DNA from: Nevskia sp964451925
GTDB lineage: Bacteria; Pseudomonadota; Gammaproteobacteria; Nevskiales; Nevskiaceae
Reading direction: 5' to 3'
Assembly: GCA_964451925.1 (NCBI GenBank)
Contig: CAYVKA010000015.1
Location: forward strand, 1-64,000
Length of the DNA: 64,000 nucleotides
The first letter of the stretch is position 1, and each line of letters starts with the position of its first letter. Below, piece by piece: positions 1 to 7,446 of this stretch. The notes under the pieces are model-generated. The model ran no database searches and was not told where the DNA came from. It saw only the letters and a program-made list of their open reading frames with translations. The position numbers were made by a program, and so were the translations under genes.

Positions 1-1
1 G

Positions 2-2902
2 TCGGCGCGGCGCGAGGCCAAGTCCGCCTTCGGCAACGACGAGGTGTACGTCGAGAAGCTGGTGCGGCACGCGCGCCATGTGGAGGTGCAGGTGCTGGGC
101 GACACGCACGGCAACCTGATTCACCTGTTCGAGCGCGACTGCTCGGTGCAGCGGCGCAACCAGAAGGTGGTGGAGCGCGCCCCGGCGCCCTATCTGATGC
201 CGGACCAGCGCCAGCAATTGTGCGAGGCGGCGCTGCGCCTGTGCCGCCAGGTGAACTATTCCCACGCCGGTACCGTCGAGTTCCTGATGGATGCCGACAG
301 CGGCCATTTCTACTTCATCGAGGTCAACCCGCGCATCCAGGTGGAGCATACCGTCACCGAGGAAGTGACCGGGGTGGACATCGTCAAGGCGCAGATCCGC
401 GTGTCGGAAGGCGCGCGCATCGGCGACCCCGAGTCCAAGCTGCCGGGCCAGGATCAGGTGCGGCTGGACGGGCACGCGCTGCAGTGCCGCGTCACCACCG
501 AGGACCCCGAGAACGGCTTCACGCCGGACTACGGCCGGCTGGTGGCCTACCGCAGCCCGGCCGGCTTCGGCCTGCGCCTGGACGGCGGCACCGCCTACTC
601 CGGCGCGGTGATCACGCCCTACTACGACTCGCTGCTGGTCAAGGTCACCGCCTGGGCGCCGACGGTGGACGAGGCGATCCAGCGCATGGACCGCGCGTTG
701 CGCGAATTCCGCATCCGCGGCTTGTCGACCAATCTGCAGTTCCTGGAAAACGTCATCACCCATCCGCTGTTCCGCTGCGGCGAGTGCACCACGCGCTTCA
801 TCGACACCACGCCGGAACTGTTCCAGTTCACGCCACGGCGTGACCGCGCCACGCGCGTGCTGCGCTTCATCGGCAATGTCATCGTCAACGGCAATCCGGA
901 GATGAAGGGCCGCAAGGCGCCGGCCCTGCCGCTGCCGGAGCCGCTCCGGCCGAAGATCGACCTGGGCCAGCCGCCTCCGGGCGGCCTGCGCGACCTGCTC
1001 AAACAAAAAGGCGCCGACGGCTTCGCCCGCTGGATCAAGGAACAGCCGCGCGTGCTGCTCACCGACACCACCATGCGCGATGCCCACCAGTCCCTGTTCG
1101 CCACGCGCATGCGCAGCAAGGACATCGTCGCCATTGCGCCCTACTACGCGCACATGCTGCCCAACCTGCTGTCGCTGGAATGCTGGGGCGGCGCCACCTT
1201 CGACGTGGCGCTGCGCTTCCTCAAGGAGGACCCGTTCCAGCGCCTCGCCGCGCTGCGCGAGGCGGTGCCGAACATCCCGCTGCAGATGCTGCTGCGCTCG
1301 GCCAACGCGGTGGGCTACACCAACTATGCCGACAACGTGGTGAAGTTCTTCGTGCAGCAGGCGGCCCAGGCCGGCGTCGACATCTTCCGCATCTTCGACT
1401 GCCTCAACGCGGTCGAGAACATGCGCCTGCCGATCGAAGCGGTGCGCGAAGCCGGCGGCGTGGCCGAGGCGGCGATCTGCTACACCGGCGACCTGTTCGA
1501 CAGCCGCCGGCCCAAGTACAACCTGAAGTATTACGTCGAGCTGGCCAAAGTGCTGGAGAAGGCCGGCGCGCAGGTGCTGGGCATCAAGGACATGGCCGGC
1601 GTGTGCCGGCCGCGCGCGGCGCGCGAACTGGTGCGGGCGCTGAAGCAGGAGGTCGGCCTGCCGCTGCACTTCCATACCCACGACACCAGCGGCATTGCCG
1701 CGGCCAGCGTGCTGGCCGCCATCGAGGCTGGCTGCGACGCGGTGGACGGCGCGCTCGATGCAATGAGCGGCCTCACCTCGCAACCGAACCTGGGCAGCAT
1801 CGCCGCCAGCCTGGCCGGCGGCGAGCGCGACCCCGGCGTGGATCTGGAGGCGATGCAGCGCCTGTCCGATTACTGGGAAGGCGTGCGCCGCTACTACGCG
1901 CCGTTCGAGGCGGACATCCGTTCCGGCACCTCCGACGTGTACCGCCACGAGATGCCGGGCGGCCAGTACACCAACCTGCGCGAGCAGGCGCGCGCGCTCG
2001 GCCTGGAGGCGCGCTGGCCGGAAGTGTCGCGCGCCTACGCCGAGGTCAACCAGCTGTTCGGCGACATCGTCAAGGTCACGCCCACCTCCAAGGTGGTCGG
2101 CGACATGGCGCTGTACATGGTGGCCAACGGGCTGACGCCACAGGACGTCGGCAACCCGGACAAGCCGGTGGACTTCCCTGAGTCGGTGGTGTCGCTGATG
2201 AGAGGCGAGCTGGGCTTCCCCGCCGACGGCTTTCCGCCGGCGCTGCAATCCCGGGTGCTCAAGGGCAAGGCGCCGCTCAGCGGCCGTCCCGGCGAGTCGA
2301 TCCCGCCGGTGGACCTGGCCGCGGCCAAGGCCGAGGCCGAGAAGGCGCTGGGCCAGAGGCTGACCGACGCCGACCTTGCCGCTTACCTGATGTATCCCAA
2401 GGTCTACAAGGAATTCGCCGAACACCAGAAGCTGTTCGGCGACGTCAGCACCCTGCCCACGCCGGTGTTCTTCTACGGCCTGCCCGAGGGGCAGGACGAG
2501 ATCAGCGTCGACATCGAGCCGGGCAAGACGCTGGTGATCCGCCTGCAGAGCCGCACCGACGTCGAGGACGAAGGCGTGTCCAAGCTGTTCTTCGAGCTCA
2601 ACGGCCAGTCGCGCACCGTGCGCGTGCCGCACGCCGGCGCGGCGAAGTCATCGACCGAGCGGGCCAAGGCCGAGGACGGCAACGCCAGCCAGATCGGTGC
2701 GCCGATGCCCGGCATGGTGGTGCGGGTGGCGGTACAGAAGGGCCAGAGCGTGACCAGGGGCGAGCCGCTGATGGCGCTGGAAGCGATGAAGATGGAAACC
2801 GTCATCGCCGCGCCGCGCGACGGCGTGGTGAAGCAGATCCACGTCACGCCGGGCCTCACGGTGAATACCAGGGACCTGCTGATCGAATTCGAACCGGCGT
2901 GA
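2..2902 (+). CDS. pyc: Pyruvate carboxylase, 3' part (5' end outside window)
   Basis: Biotin-dependent, ATP-driven carboxylation of pyruvate to oxaloacetate in the cytoplasm (anaplerosis). The reading frame is open from base 2, so the gene begins upstream; 966 residues are visible of a family that is normally about 1150. Visible order: C-terminal part of biotin carboxylase (about 1-285, with the FIEVNPRIQVEH motif near 100), HMGL-like carboxyltransferase from about 350 (LLTDTTMRDAHQS), the PYC/OADA conserved domain (about 660-860) and a C-terminal biotinyl domain with the EAMKMET site, whose biotin-accepting lysine codon is at 2789-2791. A GTG at 44 is internal, not a start. All domains on one chain identifies the single-subunit type rather than the two-subunit PycA/PycB form. 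The N-terminal ATP-grasp part is not visible. Confidence 0.95.
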   Translation, partial: SARREAKSAFGNDEVYVEKLVRHARHVEVQVLGDTHGNLIHLFERDCSVQRRNQKVVERAPAPYLMPDQRQQLCEAALRLCRQVNYSHAGTVEFLMDADSGHFYFIEVNPRIQVEHTVTEEVTGVDIVKAQIRVSEGARIGDPESKLPGQDQVRLDGHALQCRVTTEDPENGFTPDYGRLVAYRSPAGFGLRLDGGTAYSGAVITPYYDSLLVKVTAWAPTVDEAIQRMDRALREFRIRGLSTNLQFLENVITHPLFRCGECTTRFIDTTPELFQFTPRRDRATRVLRFIGNVIVNGNPEMKGRKAPALPLPEPLRPKIDLGQPPPGGLRDLLKQKGADGFARWIKEQPRVLLTDTTMRDAHQSLFATRMRSKDIVAIAPYYAHMLPNLLSLECWGGATFDVALRFLKEDPFQRLAALREAVPNIPLQMLLRSANAVGYTNYADNVVKFFVQQAAQAGVDIFRIFDCLNAVENMRLPIEAVREAGGVAEAAICYTGDLFDSRRPKYNLKYYVELAKVLEKAGAQVLGIKDMAGVCRPRAARELVRALKQEVGLPLHFHTHDTSGIAAASVLAAIEAGCDAVDGALDAMSGLTSQPNLGSIAASLAGGERDPGVDLEAMQRLSDYWEGVRRYYAPFEADIRSGTSDVYRHEMPGGQYTNLREQARALGLEARWPEVSRAYAEVNQLFGDIVKVTPTSKVVGDMALYMVANGLTPQDVGNPDKPVDFPESVVSLMRGELGFPADGFPPALQSRVLKGKAPLSGRPGESIPPVDLAAAKAEAEKALGQRLTDADLAAYLMYPKVYKEFAEHQKLFGDVSTLPTPVFFYGLPEGQDEISVDIEPGKTLVIRLQSRTDVEDEGVSKLFFELNGQSRTVRVPHAGAAKSSTERAKAEDGNASQIGAPMPGMVVRVAVQKGQSVTRGEPLMALEAMKMETVIAAPRDGVVKQIHVTPGLTVNTRDLLIEFEPA

Positions 2903-3092
2903 CTGCCGGCGGCCTGTCGCGGCGGGCGCGATTCAGCTGGCGCGGCCGCGGCGCTGGCGCGCCGGGCGCCGTTGCATGGGCGAACGCCAGCGACAGCCAT
3001 GAGCCCATCGCGACCGCGGTACACAAGACGGCCGTCACGCCGGTGAACAGGTAGCGCAGCACCGCGTGCGGGGAAGCGGCCGAATCATTCAT
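2856..3092 (-). CDS. Possible small membrane protein
   Basis: A 78-codon reading frame immediately downstream of cysQ on the same strand. It has one strongly hydrophobic stretch (about residues 12-35, LFTGVTAVLCTAVAMGSWL) followed by a proline/arginine-rich tail, as in small single-pass inner-membrane proteins. An in-frame ATG at 3116 overlaps the cysQ TGA (TGATG), so translational coupling from there is also possible. The 3' end overlaps the pyruvate carboxylase terminus by 47 bp in convergent orientation. No family was recognised. It could be a chance frame in GC-rich DNA, and the call rests only on position and the membrane segment. Confidence 0.33.
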   Translation of the reverse strand: MNDSAASPHAVLRYLFTGVTAVLCTAVAMGSWLSLAFAHATAPGAPAPRPRQLNRARRDRPPAVTPVRIRSAGPWYSP

Positions 3093-3115
3093 GCCCGCGG
3101 CTCTCCGGCCCCGCA

Positions 3116-3922
3116 TCAGGCGCGCACCGCGAAGGGATCGAGCGTGCCCGTGGCGACGAACCAGCCGTTGGCGAAGTCGCTGTCATGGGCCTGGCGACGC
3201 TTGCCGTAGCGCAAGGGCTGGCCCTGCAGGTCCAGCACCTTGCCGCCGGCGGCGCGCAGCACCGCGTCGGCGGCGGCGGTGTCCCACTCCATGGTGCGGG
3301 CCAGGCGGGGGTACAGATCAGCCTCGCCGGCGGCAACGCGGCAGAACTTGAGCGAGGAACCGGCGGACACGAACTCGGCCACCTTGAAGCGCTCGATGAA
3401 GGCGCGCGTCTCCTCGGTCAGATGCGAGCGGCTGGCCTGCACCTTGATGCCGCCGGCGGGCACCGGGCGCACGCGGATCTCGCTCCACGGTCCCCGCTTG
3501 CCATCGGCCACCAGGGCGCGGCGCGCACCCTGTGCCACGCCGCCGGCATACAACTCGCCGATGGCGGGGGCATAGACCACGCCCAGCACCGGCTCGCCTC
3601 GCTCGATCAACGCGATGTTGACGGTGAAGTCGCCGTTCTTCGACAGGAATTCCTTGGTTCCATCCAGCGGATCGACCAGGAAGAAGGAAAGGCCAGCGGT
3701 CTCGGGCACGCGGCCGGCAGCGACGGACTCCTCCGCCACCACCGGAACCTGCGGCGCCAGCTCGGCGAGCCGGCGCAGGATGATGGCCTCGGCCAGCGCG
3801 TCGGCACGCGTCACCGGCGAACCGTCGCCCTTCAGCGTGGCTTCCTCCGGCTTCATCTGCTCGTACACCGGCATGATCGCCGCTCCGGCTTCGAGCGCGA
3901 TACCGACCAGTTCATCAATCAT
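3116..3922 (-). CDS. cysQ: 3'(2'),5'-bisphosphate nucleotidase CysQ
   Basis: Inositol-monophosphatase-superfamily phosphatase of 268 residues. It removes the 3'-phosphate from PAP/PAPS by-products of sulfate assimilation, at the inner face of the membrane. The metal-binding signature is complete: an EES acid cluster near residue 67, DPLDGTKEFL, and the C-terminal WDTAAADAVLRAAGG motif. I start at ATG 3922, because MIDELVGIALEAG matches the family N-terminus; the frame stays open further upstream, but that part (through 4066) is arginine- and proline-rich and looks non-coding. The gene is convergent with pyruvate carboxylase and divergent from the VOC gene. Other IMPase members act on inositol phosphates, but the DPLDGTKEF form favours CysQ. 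Confidence 0.92.
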   Translation of the reverse strand: MIDELVGIALEAGAAIMPVYEQMKPEEATLKGDGSPVTRADALAEAIILRRLAELAPQVPVVAEESVAAGRVPETAGLSFFLVDPLDGTKEFLSKNGDFTVNIALIERGEPVLGVVYAPAIGELYAGGVAQGARRALVADGKRGPWSEIRVRPVPAGGIKVQASRSHLTEETRAFIERFKVAEFVSAGSSLKFCRVAAGEADLYPRLARTMEWDTAAADAVLRAAGGKVLDLQGQPLRYGKRRQAHDSDFANGWFVATGTLDPFAVRA

Positions 3923-4085
3923 GGAGCTGCCCTGTGATGGCGAGGCTGGAGTGTGTCGATCGGGGGGCGGCGAGTCATCATCCAACAAGACTATCCACGC
4001 GGGGACGCGGGCGTAGTCCCGCCGGACGATGCCGCTGCCGCCCGCCGCCGCGCACCATCGCCACACCCCAAAGCGAGTGCATGAA

Positions 4086-4496
4086 ATGAAAACCAGCCTG
4101 TTGCTATGCCCAGTGGACGACCTCGATGCGGCGGTGAGCTTCTACCGTGACGCATTGGGTTTGACAGTGAAGTTCCGTGACGGCGACCGCTACTGCGCCA
4201 TCGACGCCGGCGGCTGCACCTTGGGCCTGACGGCACGGGATGAGCGCGTCGCCGCCGAAACGGCGCCGGCGTTCCGCGTCGACGATATCGAGCAAGGCGT
4301 GCGGACGATGCTCGCCGCCGGCGCCCGGCTGGCGCGCCCGCCGCAACAGGGCCCGCACGAAACGCGCGCGGTATTGACCGTACCTGGTGGTACTACCGTG
4401 GTGCTGTACGCGCAATTGCCGGCAGCGGCCGCGGAGACCGGACCAAGGCCGGATCGTGCGGCGGCGGCACTCTGCGATGGGGGTGGCAACCGCTGA
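4086..4496 (+). CDS. VOC-superfamily (glyoxalase/bleomycin-resistance fold) protein
   Basis: 136-residue single-module vicinal-oxygen-chelate protein. The N-terminal MKTSLLLCPVDDLDAAVSFYRDALGL is the classical first beta-alpha-beta unit, and the second half (TRAVLTVPGGTTVVLYAQ) gives the paired module. ATG 4086 is chosen because the fold begins directly there; the upstream in-frame ATG at 4029 adds a Pro/His-rich stretch unlike the family. VOC proteins bind a divalent metal and act on varied substrates (lactoylglutathione, antibiotics, aromatic diols), so no substrate is assigned. The last 25 residues are low-complexity Ala/Gly/Arg and probably disordered. It stands alone, divergent from cysQ. 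Confidence 0.8.
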   Translation: MKTSLLLCPVDDLDAAVSFYRDALGLTVKFRDGDRYCAIDAGGCTLGLTARDERVAAETAPAFRVDDIEQGVRTMLAAGARLARPPQQGPHETRAVLTVPGGTTVVLYAQLPAAAAETGPRPDRAAAALCDGGGNR

Positions 4497-4511
4497 ATGG
4501 CCGTCGACGGT

Positions 4512-4532
4512 CCCGCGCCGGAACGGCGCGGG
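4512..4532 (+). terminator. GC-rich hairpin after VOC gene
   Basis: Perfect 8-bp stem CCCGCGCC/GGCGCGGG with a 5-nt loop, starting 16 nt after the VOC stop codon. There is no U-tract, so it may be a weak or Rho-assisted terminator or an RNA 3' end stabiliser. Confidence 0.3.
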
Positions 4533-4646
4533 CCCCTGCCGGCATTTGGAACAGCGGCGGGGACGCCGGCGCCGTTCCGGTGCGGCCCGGTCACGGGATT
4601 CCAACCGGGTGTAGCGATCCGGTATAGTCCGAACACCCGCGCACAT

Positions 4647-4677
4647 AAAAAAAGGCCGCATCGGTGAGGATGCGGCC
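4647..4677 (-). terminator. Strong Rho-independent terminator, minus strand
   Basis: Read on the minus strand: a perfect 9-bp stem GGCCGCATC/GATGCGGCC with a 6-nt loop, followed directly by seven T. This is a textbook intrinsic terminator for transcripts arriving from the 4.7-5.0 kb side. The regulator gene at 5004-6143 ends 327 bp before it. Confidence 0.85.
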
Positions 4678-5003
4678 CTAAAAGATCCCATAGGTGCGGG
4701 ATCTGGAGGAGATGTTCGAAGCGGGATCCGATACCGACCCACACACTTCATGTTGCGTATTAAATACTTGTTGCTGCGTTGCAACAATTGATTTTTTCTC
4801 TCTCCAGTCCTTAGAAAAACTAAACCGTTGTCGGTCCCGTCGAGTCATCGACAAATAAATAAATAAAATCAATGTGTTGAAAGACTGACTCGGGTGGGCT
4901 GGGCGCGGCCTAAGTACATGAGCCATCACTCGCCGCCTGCGGGCTAGGCTCTTTTTACCACCCTCATCGCCCGCACGCGGCGGGGATTAGGCTTGACCAG
5001 GAC
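4678..5003 (-). ncRNA. Gene-poor AT-rich island; candidate small RNA or long 3' UTR
   Basis: 326 bp without a convincing gene, markedly more AT-rich than the rest of the window (AAATAAATAAATAAAAT near 4853). Directly before the strong terminator there is a second minus-strand hairpin at 4684-4705 (AGATCCC/GGGATCT then TTTT). A palindromic TTGTTGC/GCAACAA hairpin lies at 4768-4787. Two stacked terminators after a structured AT-rich stretch is the layout of an abundant small RNA on the minus strand. A 56-codon reading frame (4678-4848) ends exactly at the terminator but has no ribosome binding site. A long 3' UTR of the LuxR-type gene is the alternative. No RNA family is recognised. Confidence 0.3.
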
Positions 5004-6143
5004 TCACAGCTCGCCGGTCATCACCGCCACGCTGTTGAGGATGACCCGCAACAGCGATGCCTGGCGCTGCACCCCGACCTTGGCGAAAATCGATCGCAGG
5101 TGGGTGCGCGCGGTGTTGCGGCGGATGGCCAGCAGCGCCGCCGCCTCGTCCAGCGTGGCGTCATTGGCCATGGCCAGGGCAAGCCGGGTTTCCACCGGTG
5201 TCAGGTCGAACAACTGGCTGATCGCGCGCGGCGCGGGCTGGCAGCCACCGTGAGCGTCGCGCAGGAACACCGCCACTGCCGGGCGGCGGCGCCCCTCGCC
5301 CAGAGGCCCCGGGCACAGCGGCTGCAGCAGCAGGCCCAGGCGCGAGCTGCCGTCGCCGCGGGTCACCGCCAGCGCCATGCCCTCGCCGCTGCCGCCGGCG
5401 GTCGCGCGCTGCAGCATGGTCTTGATCACGCCGCGCAGACGGCGCTCCTCGGCCGGTTGCTCGCAAGCCAGCGCCGCCTTGTCCAGGCGCAGACCGTTGC
5501 CGCGGCGCAGGATCTCCGCCGCGTTGCGGTTGCAGTTCAGCACCGCGCCGGACTCGTCCAGAATCACCAGCCCCAGGCCAAGCCGCTCCAAGGCATGGGA
5601 CAGCAGTTCGTTTTCCTGCTCGCGCCGGTTCGAGATGAAATAGCCATGCAGCGCGCGGCGGAAATGCGGCAGCAGCCGTTCGGCGTACTCCAGGTCCCGC
5701 GCACTGAACGGCCCTGGCTTGCCGGTGCGGCAGATGCGCAGCCGCACCCGCACGTCGGCCGTAACGCGGATGTCGGCGCCGATCACATGCCGCGACGGGC
5801 GACCGCCCCCGCCGAAATCCGGCAACCGCTGCACCTGGTCGCCGGCCAGATCCTGGAACGGCTCGCCGGGCGGACAGCGATGACCGGCCAGGCGTGGCGA
5901 ATCCCCGGCCAGCCATAGCGGCCCGCCGGCAGTGACCAGCCGCGCGGGCAGGTGCTCGGTGGCCGGGCGCAGCAGCAGGGCGGCCCAGGACGCGCACAGC
6001 TCGGCCTGGATGCAGGCCAGGGCGCCGCTCCAGGGCTGGACCTCGTCCCCGCCCTGGTAGATCAACTCCAGCAGATGGCCCAGGTGCTGTTGCGCGCGGT
6101 CGCCCGCCGCGACCGCGGCCACCTGTTGCACACTGGAAGACAT
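5004..6143 (-). CDS. PAS-containing LuxR-type transcriptional regulator
   Basis: 379-residue regulator. The N-terminal 170 residues form a sensor-like region. About residues 185-235 read as a PAS-like segment (GLGLVILDESGAVLNCNRNA). The last 65 residues are a LuxR/FixJ helix-turn-helix (DLTPVETRLALAMANDATLDE, then NTARTHLRSIFAKVGVQRQ). ATG 6143 is preferred over the GTG at 6149 because GGAGG sits 5 nt before it. It is the last gene of the minus-strand operon with the cycloisomerase-like membrane protein (18-bp gap), carboxymuconolactone-decarboxylase-like protein and Rieske oxygenase, so it probably controls that operon or a steroid-type regulon. No receiver domain is visible, so it is not a classic response regulator. 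Its ligand is unknown. Confidence 0.8.
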   Translation of the reverse strand: MSSSVQQVAAVAAGDRAQQHLGHLLELIYQGGDEVQPWSGALACIQAELCASWAALLLRPATEHLPARLVTAGGPLWLAGDSPRLAGHRCPPGEPFQDLAGDQVQRLPDFGGGGRPSRHVIGADIRVTADVRVRLRICRTGKPGPFSARDLEYAERLLPHFRRALHGYFISNRREQENELLSHALERLGLGLVILDESGAVLNCNRNAAEILRRGNGLRLDKAALACEQPAEERRLRGVIKTMLQRATAGGSGEGMALAVTRGDGSSRLGLLLQPLCPGPLGEGRRRPAVAVFLRDAHGGCQPAPRAISQLFDLTPVETRLALAMANDATLDEAAALLAIRRNTARTHLRSIFAKVGVQRQASLLRVILNSVAVMTGEL

Positions 6144-6161
6144 AGCCACCTCCGGTTGCGG

Positions 6162-7013
6162 TCAGGCGATGGGCCCGACCAGCCACGTGAAGCCGTCGAG
6201 CAGCAGCAGCACCAGCATACTGACGAACGAAGCCTCGATGACACAGCGCGACAGCGGCCAGCGCGGCCCCTGCGCTGCCTCGTCGAGGCGGAACACATTG
6301 GGGAAGCTGACGATGAAGTACAACGCGTAACAGACCGATCCGAGGCTCAGCATGCGCGCCTGGTCCACGTACCAGACATTGGCCCGCGCCGAGGAATTGA
6401 CATAGAGGAAGGTCTCGGCCCAGGCGAAGAAATAGGCGGTGGCCGCCACCGTCAGGGCCCACAGCAGCCAGCGCAGCGTGCGTGGCGCATCGGGCGCGAG
6501 GGTCCGCACCCGGCGCATGCAGATCACCGCGCCGGTGTGGTAGATGATGAAGAAGGCGATGGCGTTGAAATACATGCCGATCGGCACCTTCTCGAAGTTG
6601 CGCAAGGCGCTGGACTCGTCCGGACCGAGCAGGGCCGAGTCCAGGTACAGCGTGACGTGGGGAAAGCGGTAACGGATGCCGAGCGTGCTGAAGAAATACT
6701 CGGTGTGGAAATAGGTGGCGAAGAACACGTAGACGAACATGTACAGGTTGAGCTTGAACCAGTAGCTCTGCCACCAGGGCAGGCTGCGGCGGCGCAGGAG
6801 CAGGGGCAGCAGCACGCAGTACGGCAGCCACATCAACAGGTTCTGCGTGACGTGCCAGAAATTGCCGACGTCGAGCCAGCCCATTTTCTGGATCAGCGCG
6901 TTGTAGCCGAAGAACAAGGGGATGAAGCCGAGGTAGAACTTCTCGGCCCAGGCCTTGTCCGGGTTGGCCGAGAACCAGTGCCCCGGCAGCCCCCTGGCGG
7001 CGGCCGCCGTCAT
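6162..7013 (-). CDS. Cycloeucalenol cycloisomerase-like (cyclopropyl sterol isomerase family) membrane protein
   Basis: 283-residue polytopic inner-membrane protein with about seven hydrophobic segments. From memory of plant CPI1, which opens the 9,19-cyclopropane ring of cycloeucalenol, the landmarks line up in order: YFHTEYFFSTLGIRYRFP (plant NYFWTHYFF..LGA.Y.FP), FFIIYHTGAVICMRRVR, LRWLLWALTVAATAYFFAWAET, YVDQARMLSLGSVCYALYF followed by IVSFPNVFRLDE, and WPLSRCVIEA. No other family I know shares this set. ATG 7013 overlaps the stop of the upstream gene (ATGA), so translation is coupled. The operon partners are a KshA-like Rieske oxygenase and a small CMD protein, consistent with sterol or triterpenoid conversion. 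Whether it isomerises a cyclopropyl ring in a bacterium is inference. No oxidosqualene cyclase is in the window. Confidence 0.72.
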   Translation of the reverse strand: MTAAAARGLPGHWFSANPDKAWAEKFYLGFIPLFFGYNALIQKMGWLDVGNFWHVTQNLLMWLPYCVLLPLLLRRRSLPWWQSYWFKLNLYMFVYVFFATYFHTEYFFSTLGIRYRFPHVTLYLDSALLGPDESSALRNFEKVPIGMYFNAIAFFIIYHTGAVICMRRVRTLAPDAPRTLRWLLWALTVAATAYFFAWAETFLYVNSSARANVWYVDQARMLSLGSVCYALYFIVSFPNVFRLDEAAQGPRWPLSRCVIEASFVSMLVLLLLDGFTWLVGPIA

Positions 7014-7381
7014 TGGGCGGAAGCGGCGATGACGTCGCTGACCACGCGGAACAGCCGCGAGCCTTTCGGGTAGCCGACGTACTGCGTCAGGAACAGGCAC
7101 AGGGCTTCCAGTTGCTCGCGCCCCAGTTCGCCGCGCTTGAGCGCCGAACGCGCCTGGATCGCCAGCGTGGCTTCGTCGCCCTGCGCGGCGATGGCGCCGA
7201 GCAGCAGCAGGCGGCGGTCGCGGATGCTGAGCGCGCCGTCGGCCCACAACTCGGCGAACAACGTCTCCAGCATGAAGTCGATGAACTTGGAGACGCCCGG
7301 CGGCGGCAACTGGCCGAGATCCCTGCAGTACACCTCGTCGAACAACTGCTGGCCCCGCTCGCGGCTGTATTTGCTGGTCAT
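7010..7381 (-). CDS. Carboxymuconolactone decarboxylase-like (CMD family) protein
   Basis: 123-residue all-helical protein of the CMD/AhpD superfamily. It shows the typical LSIRDRRLLLLGAIAAQGDE and LKRGELGREQLEALCLFL helical pair. The AhpD redox motif CxxC is absent (only one Cys in that helix), so it is not an alkylhydroperoxidase. Small CMD proteins act as decarboxylases or unassigned partners in ring catabolism. ATG 7381 is preceded by an AGGGCTGCGC stretch (weak ribosome site). The 3' end overlaps the cycloisomerase-like gene by 4 bp, and the Rieske oxygenase lies 65 bp upstream in the same operon, so a role on the same substrate is likely but unproven. Confidence 0.75.
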   Translation of the reverse strand: MTSKYSRERGQQLFDEVYCRDLGQLPPPGVSKFIDFMLETLFAELWADGALSIRDRRLLLLGAIAAQGDEATLAIQARSALKRGELGREQLEALCLFLTQYVGYPKGSRLFRVVSDVIAASAQ

Positions 7382-7446
7382 GCGCAGCCCTCCCGTCACT
7401 GGGGTATCCGCTCCCCCGCCTGGCGCGAGGGGTACCTTGCGCCGCG

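Noticed and set aside
4678..4848. 56-codon minus-strand frame ending at the terminator
   Set aside because: No ribosome binding site and no family resemblance; better explained as part of a non-coding transcript.
5161..6831. 556-codon minus-strand frame across the regulator and the cycloisomerase-like gene
   Set aside because: Arg/Ala/Gly-rich shadow in a different frame from two well-supported genes.
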